Made by a program: the position numbers and the translations under genes
DNA from: Mycobacterium szulgai
GTDB lineage: Bacteria > Actinomycetota > Actinomycetes > Mycobacteriales > Mycobacteriaceae
Length of the DNA: 64,000 nt
Assembly (NCBI RefSeq): GCF_002116635.1
Contig: NZ_LQPW01000165.1
Location: 154,915-218,914, forward strand
Reading direction: 5' to 3'
Part shown: positions 28,653 through 35,750 of the stretch, piece by piece
Layout of the letters: each line of letters opens with the position of its first letter
How positions within the stretch are numbered: the stretch's first letter is position 1
The notes under the pieces: generated by a model
Databases searched by the model: none
Told to the model about the DNA's origin: nothing
What the model saw: the letters and a program-made list of their open reading frames with translations, nothing else

Positions 28653-29150
28653 CTAATTTGCAGCGCGGGTGTTCTTCACTCGAACGAACCGGTCCGACAA
28701 CCGACGCATCCGGATCATCAACGAGGCCGACGGGCTGACGCTGCCGTCTAGGTAGGCGGCCAGATCTTGGGCGGCGACCCCGATGCGGGACGCGAATTCC
28801 TGCTGCCCCAGCCCGGACCGATCCATCAGCAGCTTGACGTGGCGGGCCACCTCGGCACGTTCGTTGGCTTCCAGGTGCGTGCGCGCGCGGTCCAGCACTT
28901 CCCACAATGCCTTGGAGATGCCGTACCGCGCGCCATCGAGGACCTCTTCCACCTGGCGCGCGGTGCGCCCGTAGGGATCGCGTTTGAGCGCGGCCGCGAT
29001 GCGCTTCCAGGTGGCGATGTCGCCGCCTTCCAGGGCCGAGCGGATGGCCGCGGTGGGCCAGAATTCCACCGGCTGGTCCAGGTCGGGCCCGCCCGGCGGG
29101 TCGGGGCGTTGCTGCCGCGGTGCGGCGCGTCGGTCTGCTGCCAACGTCAC
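28653..29150 (-). CDS. Helix-turn-helix (XRE-like) protein (Rv0201c-like)
   Basis: 165 residues from a GTG that overlaps the mmpL11 stop (GTGA). The N-terminal half is variable and Pro/Arg-rich. The C-terminal half holds LLMDRSGLGQQEFASRIGVAAQDLAAYLDGSVSPSASLMIRMRRLSDRF, a cro/C1-type helix-turn-helix. M. tuberculosis Rv0201c (166 residues) is the positional match. Being translated with mmpL11, it may regulate that locus, which is inference. The tail RAAN is followed at once by the repeat tract. Confidence 0.82.
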   Translation of the reverse strand: MTLAADRRAAPRQQRPDPPGGPDLDQPVEFWPTAAIRSALEGGDIATWKRIAAALKRDPYGRTARQVEEVLDGARYGISKALWEVLDRARTHLEANERAEVARHVKLLMDRSGLGQQEFASRIGVAAQDLAAYLDGSVSPSASLMIRMRRLSDRFVRVKNTRAAN

Positions 29151-32071
29151 CTCGCCTCCTCCAGCATTGCCACGGCCACCGACAGGCAGCGTTGCCTGAC
29201 GTCCTCCCAGTTTGCCTTGCCTTCCGCCTCGACCCCTTCCTCGTCGAGGTCAGCGGGGTTCGGATCGGCCAGCCGACGCACCAATTGGGTGGCCATCCAT
29301 TGCCGTCTGGGCGGTTGACAACAGTAATACCTATCCATTCCGGCCAGCACCACCGCCGCGGTCTCGGGTTCCATCGCGTCGACCATGTCAGCAAATTCGG
29401 CAAAGTCGCGGCTACTGTTACGGCACATGATCAGGTAGCCCTTGAGCCGCAGTGTTTCGGCGCCGGTGGGGATTTGCAGCCGGTCGCCGGTGGGCAATTG
29501 GACATTGGTGGTCTCCACCGGACTGCGCCGCTTGTACGTGCCGCGGGCCGTCCCGTTGGTTTCCAGGGCATCGAGTGCCACCGAGAGCCGCCCGCGCCAC
29601 ACGGTGACCGGATGCACCGGGCGATCGGCCCACGACATCGCCCGGGCCAGGCCGTTGCGGTAGGCGAGACCGATCTTCGTGGCGGGCGCGGCGAGCGCCG
29701 CGGTTTCGTCGGCGACGGGTTCGGGCTCCTTGTCGGCGCGGCCGCAACCGGTGAAGGCAAGCGGGTCGGTCACGCAAATGGCATCGGGCGCAAGGTGTTT
29801 GAGCTTGGCCGCAGACTTGATCACCATGCGCAGGTCCGCGCTGGGCGCGATCGCGGCGGTGATGTCCTCGGGGATGACGACCACGCCGCCCAGGTCGACC
29901 TCGGGCAGCGGCCGGTCGAAGTCCACCGACGGCAACACGCGTCCCAACCAGCCCGGCAGCCACCAGTTCCACTTGGCGAACATCGCCATCAGCGCGGGCA
30001 CCAGGACCAGCCGCACGATGGTGGCGTCGACGGCGATCGCCACCGCGCAGGCCACGCCGATCTCGGCGACCAGCGGCATTCCGGCGAACGCGAAGCCGCA
30101 GAACACTGCGATCATGATCAGTGCGGCGCTGGTGATGGTGCGCGCGCTGGTGCTTACGCCGTAGGCAACGGCGTCGCGGGTGTGGCCCGTCTGCAGGAAG
30201 CGTTCGCGGATTCGGGTGAGCAGGAAGATCTCGTAGTCCATCGATAACCCGAACGTCATCGCCAGCACCAGCGGGGGCACTGTGCTGTCGATCGAAGTCA
30301 GGTGCGGGAAGCCCAGCCGCTCGCCCCAGCCCCACTGGAAGATCATCACCAGACTGCCGTAGGCGGCGGCCACCGACAGCAGCGTCATCAGTACGCCCTT
30401 GAACGCCAGCAAGACCGAGTGCACCGAGATCAGCAGCATGAGAAACGCAATCGCGGCCACGAACACCAGCACTAGCGGCTCGGTCGCCGACACCCGGTCG
30501 TCGAAGTCCTTAATCAGCGCGGTCGAGCCGCCGACGTATACGTGCGCCGAACCGTGGAGATCGATGTCGGGGACTTTGGGTAGCTGGCTACGCATCCAAT
30601 CCAACGTGTGGCGCGCACCCATATCCTCGGGATCGACGGTCAATACCGCGCTGAGCAGGGCGCTGCTGTTGTCGTCGGCGAATTCCGGTGGTGCCACCGA
30701 GGCGATGTCGGGCGCCTGTGTCATTTGCTGACGGATGGCGGCGATGGTCTGGGCGTGCTCGGAAGCGGTTCGGTCCGGGAACGTGACCAGCACCTGAACC
30801 GGACCCAGGGAGCCGGGCCCGAGCGCCTGGGATGCGGCCGCCACTCCGGCGCGGATCTCGTGCGACGAGTCAAACTGGCGCAGCAAGCTGTTGCCCAGCA
30901 CCATCGACGTCGCCGGAGCCGCCATCAGGATCAAAACGGCCGATGCCGCCAGCGCCGACATCCATGGCCGTCGCATCACCCAGCCGACCCAGCGGGTCCA
31001 GAACCGCGACACGGTGCTTTCCGGGCGTCGCGACCAATGCAGCAGCGCCGACCGTTTGGCGGCCGCGCGGCCGAACGTCGCCAGCACCGCCGGCGTCAGC
31101 GTGGCCGACGTCAGCATCGCGACCGTGACCGCCAGGATCGCGCCGGTAGCCATTGACTTCAGCGCCGGGGTATTGATCAGGTAGATCCCGGTCAGCGACG
31201 CGATGACGGTCATGCCGGACAGCACTACCGCCAGCCCCGAGGTGGCCATCGCGGCGTCCACCGCCTCGGCGGGCTGGCGGCCGGAGCGCAGCTCCTCACG
31301 AAAGCGCATCAGGATGAACAGCGAGTAGTCCACCGCCAGCGCGATACCGAACATCGACACCGTCGATGTCACGAATACCGACATGGTGGTGTACGTGGAC
31401 AGCAGGAAGACCAGGCCCATGGTCACCACGACGGTGCAGATGCCCAGCGTCAGCGGGATCGCCGCGGCGGCCAGTGAACCGAACACCGCGAGCAGCACGA
31501 TCAGGATGATCGGCAGGTTCCAGCGTTCGGCGGCGGCGATGTCGTGTTTGGTGTTGGCCGCCGCGGCGGCGGTCAGCGCGCCCTGCCCGATGACGTAGAG
31601 CCGCACGTGGCCGTTGGCGGTCTGGCCGGACCGATCGCCCTTGACACCGACTTTTTCCCGCAGCTTTTTGGCGACGTCGCTGGTGCCTGTGTTGTGGGCG
31701 TCCAGCCGTAGCGACACGACATACGGCCGGTCCGGCTGCGGCGGCCGCTGGCTGGGGTTGGGGGACTCGCTGACACCGGGGAACTCGCCGGCGATCTGGC
31801 GCAACTGGGCGACCGCGTCGTTCATGTCCTGGTAGCTGGCATCGGCGCGCGGGGCGGCCACCAGCGCCAGCGAGGACGCGCCGAGCTCGGGGTATTGGGC
31901 GAGGAGTTCGTCGTGCACGAATATCGACTGGGAGCCGGCCACCTCGAAGCCGCCGCCGGTGAGATTCCCCGACTGCGTCATCGCCAGATAGATGGCCGGC
32001 ACCAACGTGAGCAGCCAGCCGGCGAACACGAACCAGCGGAATCTGCGCAGGTTGCGGCTCAGGCGCATCAT
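29147..32071 (-). CDS. mmpL11: RND-type lipid transporter MmpL11
   Basis: 974 residues, close to the 966 of M. tuberculosis. About 12 membrane segments are seen, with two large periplasmic loops after TM1 and TM7. The proton-relay D-Y pairs are in IALAVDYSLFILMRFREEL and GLSMDYEIFLLTRIRERF. MmpL11 exports monomeromycolyl diacylglycerol and mycolate wax ester and takes part in haem-iron use with MmpL3 and Rv0203. The C-terminal roughly 230 residues are cytosolic. The divergent gene upstream encodes the haem-binding Rv0203-like protein, 219 bp away, as in M. tuberculosis. Confidence 0.94.
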   Translation of the reverse strand: MMRLSRNLRRFRWFVFAGWLLTLVPAIYLAMTQSGNLTGGGFEVAGSQSIFVHDELLAQYPELGASSLALVAAPRADASYQDMNDAVAQLRQIAGEFPGVSESPNPSQRPPQPDRPYVVSLRLDAHNTGTSDVAKKLREKVGVKGDRSGQTANGHVRLYVIGQGALTAAAAANTKHDIAAAERWNLPIILIVLLAVFGSLAAAAIPLTLGICTVVVTMGLVFLLSTYTTMSVFVTSTVSMFGIALAVDYSLFILMRFREELRSGRQPAEAVDAAMATSGLAVVLSGMTVIASLTGIYLINTPALKSMATGAILAVTVAMLTSATLTPAVLATFGRAAAKRSALLHWSRRPESTVSRFWTRWVGWVMRRPWMSALAASAVLILMAAPATSMVLGNSLLRQFDSSHEIRAGVAAASQALGPGSLGPVQVLVTFPDRTASEHAQTIAAIRQQMTQAPDIASVAPPEFADDNSSALLSAVLTVDPEDMGARHTLDWMRSQLPKVPDIDLHGSAHVYVGGSTALIKDFDDRVSATEPLVLVFVAAIAFLMLLISVHSVLLAFKGVLMTLLSVAAAYGSLVMIFQWGWGERLGFPHLTSIDSTVPPLVLAMTFGLSMDYEIFLLTRIRERFLQTGHTRDAVAYGVSTSARTITSAALIMIAVFCGFAFAGMPLVAEIGVACAVAIAVDATIVRLVLVPALMAMFAKWNWWLPGWLGRVLPSVDFDRPLPEVDLGGVVVIPEDITAAIAPSADLRMVIKSAAKLKHLAPDAICVTDPLAFTGCGRADKEPEPVADETAALAAPATKIGLAYRNGLARAMSWADRPVHPVTVWRGRLSVALDALETNGTARGTYKRRSPVETTNVQLPTGDRLQIPTGAETLRLKGYLIMCRNSSRDFAEFADMVDAMEPETAAVVLAGMDRYYCCQPPRRQWMATQLVRRLADPNPADLDEEGVEAEGKANWEDVRQRCLSVAVAMLEEAR

Positions 32072-32290
32072 GAAAAGCTGGATGTCGAACTCCCCGTATT
32101 TCTCGCGATTTCTCGCGCACTGCGTGCTGCGAGCCTACCGCAGCGAGCTGTGGATGATGTCGGGTTCAAGGTTGCTGAGCTGCAACGATTCGGCGCCCGG
32201 CGGGCGCTATGGCAGGATCATCCTTGGCCTTAGGTGGCGCTGCGCCATCCGTTCCGGGGGGAATCAAATGGGTTCGAAGGGGATTAGTGC

Positions 32291-32794
32291 ATGAAGCCGA
32301 CCGTCACCACCGTGCATCGCGGACTGATTGCGGCACTGATCGCCGGGGCGCTGCCGGGAATCTGGCTGTCGCTGCCGTCGGGCACTCCGTCGGCCCAAAG
32401 TGCCACCGACCCTTGTGCGGCCAGTGAAGTCGCCAGGACCGCGGGGTCGGTAGCCAAGCAGACCGGCGACTACTTGGACGCCCATCCCGAGACCAATCAA
32501 GCGATGACCACTGTCCTGCAGCAGCCCGCGGGCCCGCAATCGCTCGGCTCACTGAAGAGCTACTTCGACACCCACCCCAAAGTTGCCAGCGATCTGCAAG
32601 GACTTTCGCAGCCGCTGACGACCCTGTCGGGCCGGTGCAAGCTGCCGATCACCCTTCCGCAGGCGCTCGGGCTGGCGCAGGCGGCCCAGGGTGCAGGGGG
32701 CCTGCCGGGCGTTACCGGCGGCGGCACCCAGCTGAGTCCGCCGGCCGCGACGGCGCCGATTCCGGGCCCGGCACCGGCAAAGCGCGCCGGCTGA
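32291..32794 (+). CDS. Secreted haem-binding protein (Rv0203-like)
   Basis: 167 residues with an N-terminal signal peptide (GLIAALIAGALPGIWLSLP) and likely cleavage after the AQSA region. The haemophore-like layout is present: a cysteine pair C42 and C116, and two YxxxHP motifs, Y61LDAH65 and Y91FDTH95. In M. tuberculosis Rv0203, a Tyr and two His residues bind haem and the protein hands haem to MmpL3 and MmpL11. The Gly/Pro/Ala-rich C-terminal tail is longer than in the 136-residue M. tuberculosis protein. GAAGGGG sits before the ATG. The 219-bp gap to mmpL11 should hold both promoters. Confidence 0.86.
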   Translation: MKPTVTTVHRGLIAALIAGALPGIWLSLPSGTPSAQSATDPCAASEVARTAGSVAKQTGDYLDAHPETNQAMTTVLQQPAGPQSLGSLKSYFDTHPKVASDLQGLSQPLTTLSGRCKLPITLPQALGLAQAAQGAGGLPGVTGGGTQLSPPAATAPIPGPAPAKRAG

Positions 32795-32795
32795 G

Positions 32796-33986
32796 TTATC
32801 GGTGTTGCGGGTGGTCGTTGTACGGCCGGCGATCGGGCGGCGGTAACGGCCCTTGCAAGGCGGTTTCGGCCGGGTCGTCGGAAAGCCCGGTCTGCTGGAT
32901 GGGTAGCCGCAGTTCCGGGTCGGTGGGCGGGTCATCGTCGCTGGCCGAGCCGACTTTCTCGGTGCGGAACATGAAGAAGAACACCACCCAGCCGATGGCG
33001 GCGATGAACAGCCAGCTGATCAGGCGGTAGATCAGCATCGCTGAGATGGCATTGGGCAACGCCATGCCGCTCGAGACCAGCCCGGGCACCAGCACCGCCT
33101 CGACGACCAGCAGCCCGCCCGGCATCAGCGGAATAGTGCCGACCGCGCGGGCGGCGGCGTAGGCCACCGTCAATCCGGCCAGCGAGGCGTGGTCGCCGGC
33201 GGCATAGGCCGCGCAGGCCAGGCATGCGACGTCGGCGACCCAGTTGAACAACGACCAACTGAACGCCACCCCCAGGTCGCGCCGGCTCAGGCTCACCGAC
33301 TCGAGCTGCATGAGGATTTCGCGCCACTTGTCCAGCCCGGCGTCGGCCGGCCTGCCGCGGATCGAGTTGACCCAGGACAGCACCCTGGTGCCGATTCCCT
33401 CGATGAGCTCCGGCCGCGACGCCACCGCCTGGGCCAGCAGCAAAAGTGCGATGAACCCACCCAGGGTGAACAGTAACGAGAACGGGTTGTTCTTGGCGCC
33501 CAGTAGAAATGCGCCGCCCAGCCCAAGCACCGCCAGGCCCACCGCCTGCAGTAGCCCCGACATCACCAGCTGCCAAGACGCCACCACCGACGAGGCACCC
33601 CAGATGCGTTGCTGGCGCAACAGGAAGGTCGCCGAGAGCACCGGCCCGCCCGGCAACGTGGTGCTCAGTGAGTTCGCCGCATAGAAGGCGGCTTCCGAGC
33701 GCAGTTGTTTGACGTGCACCCCGGCCGACTTCAACAGCGTGCGCTGGATCTGCGCGAAGCTGTGCATCGACGCCGCCGCCGCGGCCATCGCGGCGACCAG
33801 CCACCACCAGTTGGCCTGATACACGCTCATCCAGGCCTTGGCCAGCTGGTCCCACACCAGCGCCACCTCGACGCCGAGAACGATCGCGACGATCGCCAGG
33901 ACCGCCCAGCGCAGCCACCAGTACTTGCCGCGCGAAACCTCTTCGCGCTGGGCAAGCCCTTTGCGGGCGGAGGCGCCGTGCGACAT
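32796..33986 (-). CDS. Flippase-like integral membrane protein (UPF0104 / LPG synthase TM type, Rv0204c-like)
   Basis: 396 residues from the ATG at 33986. About eight hydrophobic segments are seen. The family features are LRSEAAFYAANSLSTTLPGGPVLSATFLLRQQRIWG and AARAVGTIPLMPGGLLVVEAVLVPGL, as in the lysylphosphatidylglycerol synthetase TM region/AglD group, which moves or modifies lipids. There is no LysS-like catalytic domain, so it is the membrane part alone. A longer frame to 34112 overlaps the divergent AI-2E gene and is rejected. The stop codon is one base from that of the Rv0203-like gene. Confidence 0.85.
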   Translation of the reverse strand: MSHGASARKGLAQREEVSRGKYWWLRWAVLAIVAIVLGVEVALVWDQLAKAWMSVYQANWWWLVAAMAAAAASMHSFAQIQRTLLKSAGVHVKQLRSEAAFYAANSLSTTLPGGPVLSATFLLRQQRIWGASSVVASWQLVMSGLLQAVGLAVLGLGGAFLLGAKNNPFSLLFTLGGFIALLLLAQAVASRPELIEGIGTRVLSWVNSIRGRPADAGLDKWREILMQLESVSLSRRDLGVAFSWSLFNWVADVACLACAAYAAGDHASLAGLTVAYAAARAVGTIPLMPGGLLVVEAVLVPGLVSSGMALPNAISAMLIYRLISWLFIAAIGWVVFFFMFRTEKVGSASDDDPPTDPELRLPIQQTGLSDDPAETALQGPLPPPDRRPYNDHPQHR

Positions 33987-34102
33987 CTGAATAGGGTAAC
34001 GGTGCAGGTGACGCGGGTATCGCCGCACGTCGCGGACTGTGTCGGGCTCGGTCCGGGATCGTAACCGGATCGTGGCGGCATGCATCCAGCTACGCTTGCC
34101 GG

Positions 34103-35233
34103 ATGTCGACAAGTCTCGACGATGCCTCGGTTACGCCACTTGTTCGCCGGACCGCGGCCTGGTCGTGGCGATTGCTGGTCATTCTCGGCGCCGTGGTTGC
34201 GCTGTTGTGGGTGATCAAGAAGCTGGAAGTCATTGTCGTGCCAGTGTTGCTGGCGATGATGATCAGTGCATTGCTGGTACCTGTGGTGGACTGGCTGGAC
34301 CGCAAAGGGCTGCCCCGCGGGGCCGCGGTCACGCTGGTGATTTTGGGCGGGTTCTCGGTTCTGGGTGGCCTGCTGGCGTTCGTCATCATCCAATTCATCG
34401 CCGGCTTGCCGGATCTGGTGAAGCAGGTCGAGCACAGCATCGACTCCAGCCGCCGCTGGCTCATCCAAGGCCCGGCGCACCTGCGCAGCGAGCAGATCGA
34501 GAATGCGGGCAACGCGGCGATCGAGGCGCTGCGCAATAATCAGGCCAAGCTGACCAGCGGCGCGCTGTCTACCGCGGCCACCATCACCGAACTCGTCACA
34601 GCCGCGGTGTTGGTGCTGTTCACGCTGATTTTCTTCTTGTACGGCGGCCGCAATATCTGGCAGTACGTCGCCAAGCTCGTCCCCGTGCACGTACGCGACC
34701 GGGTGCTCGAGGCGGGGCGGGCCGGCTACGGGTCACTGATCGGCTACGTGCGGGCCACGTTCCTGGTGGCGCTCACGGACGCGATCGGCGTCGGCACCGG
34801 GCTGGCGATCATGGGGATACCGCTGGCGCTGCCGCTGGCCTCGATCGTGTTCCTCGGCGCATTCATCCCGCTGATCGGTGCGCTGGTGTCCGGGCTGCTG
34901 GCGGTGGTGGTTGCCCTGCTGGCCAAGGGGCTGGTCTATGCGCTGATTACCCTCGGTTTGCTGATCGCGGTCAATCAAATGGAAGCGCATTTGCTGCAGC
35001 CGTTGGTGATGGGCCGGGCCGTCTCGATCCACCCGCTGGCGGTGGTGTTGGCAATCTCCACCGGCGGTGTGCTCGCCGGCATCGTCGGCGCCTTGCTGGC
35101 CGTCCCGACCGTCGCGTTCCTCAACAATGCGATGCAGGTGTTGCTGGCCCGAGATCCCGAGGCCGAGTCCGAGGAGCAGACGGAGGAGGAGGGCGTCATC
35201 GTGGCGGCCGAACCCGACGATCCCGACGGCTGA
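34103..35233 (+). CDS. AI-2E/PerM family transporter (Rv0205-like)
   Basis: 376 residues with the PerM/AI-2E pattern: two N-terminal helices (LLVILGAVVALLWVI, VIVVPVLLAMMISALLVPVVDWL), a soluble helical insert (about residues 105-160), then helices including GTGLAIMGIPLALPLASIVFLGAFIPLIGALVSG and NQMEAHLLQPLVMGRAVSIHPLAVV. The tail is acidic. The transported species is unknown; some relatives export small signalling molecules or act as antiporters. It is separated from the divergent flippase-like gene by 116 bp and is convergent with mmpL3 across a repeat-filled gap. Confidence 0.88.
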   Translation: MSTSLDDASVTPLVRRTAAWSWRLLVILGAVVALLWVIKKLEVIVVPVLLAMMISALLVPVVDWLDRKGLPRGAAVTLVILGGFSVLGGLLAFVIIQFIAGLPDLVKQVEHSIDSSRRWLIQGPAHLRSEQIENAGNAAIEALRNNQAKLTSGALSTAATITELVTAAVLVLFTLIFFLYGGRNIWQYVAKLVPVHVRDRVLEAGRAGYGSLIGYVRATFLVALTDAIGVGTGLAIMGIPLALPLASIVFLGAFIPLIGALVSGLLAVVVALLAKGLVYALITLGLLIAVNQMEAHLLQPLVMGRAVSIHPLAVVLAISTGGVLAGIVGALLAVPTVAFLNNAMQVLLARDPEAESEEQTEEEGVIVAAEPDDPDG

Positions 35234-35260
35234 GTCGCTTGTCCTGGTCCGGCTCGAGCA

Positions 35261-35745
35261 TCGAGCGTGAACCGGGGGCTTCGAGTGGGAATCGTTGGCG
35301 GCGGAATCGCGGAATCGCGGAATCGCGACCCTGGACGCACACACGAAGCCGCTAGCGCACATTCGAAGCCGTCAGTGCTGGCGCGTCGAGCGTGAACCGG
35401 GGGCTTCGAGTGGGAATCGTTGGCGGTGGAATCGCGGAATCGCGACCCTGGAGCCACACACGAAGCCGTCAGAGCACACACGAAGCCGCTAGCGCACATT
35501 CGAAGCCGTCAGTGCACGCGAAGCCGCCGGAGCACAGTCGAAGCCGTAAGTGCACGCACGAAGCTGTGAGTGCTCGTGCGTCGAGCGTGAACTGACGGTT
35601 TCGAGTGGGAATCGTGGGCGGTGAAATCGCGGAATCGCCACCCTGGACGCACACTCGAAGCCGTCAGAGCACATACGAAGCCGTCAATGCACACTCGAAG
35701 CCGTCAATGCACACTCGAAGCCGTCAGAGCACACACGAAGGGCGC
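35261..35745. repeat. Three-module repeat array in the 3'-to-3' gap between Rv0205-like gene and mmpL3
   Basis: The 517-bp gap 35234-35750 is almost entirely repeats. Three heads of 75-83 bp begin TCGAGCGTGAAC at 35261, 35386 and 35581 and contain TTCGAGTGGGAATCGT plus GGAATCGC repeats. Each is followed by about 20-bp units (core CGAAGCCGTCAGTGCAC), with unit starts at 35344 and 35364; at 35461, 35481, 35501, 35519, 35539 and 35559; and at 35656, 35676, 35696, 35716 and 35736. The heads contain the reverse complement of the unit core (GGCTTCGAGTG against CACTCGAAGCC), so the RNA or DNA could fold. No spacers and no cas genes are present. Short open frames across it have no coding features. 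Confidence 0.9.
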
Positions 35746-35750
35746 TAGAA

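Noticed and set aside
35261..35745. CRISPR array at the repeat tract before mmpL3
   Set aside because: The 20-bp units are directly adjacent with no unique spacers, the heads recur three times, and no cas genes are in the window.
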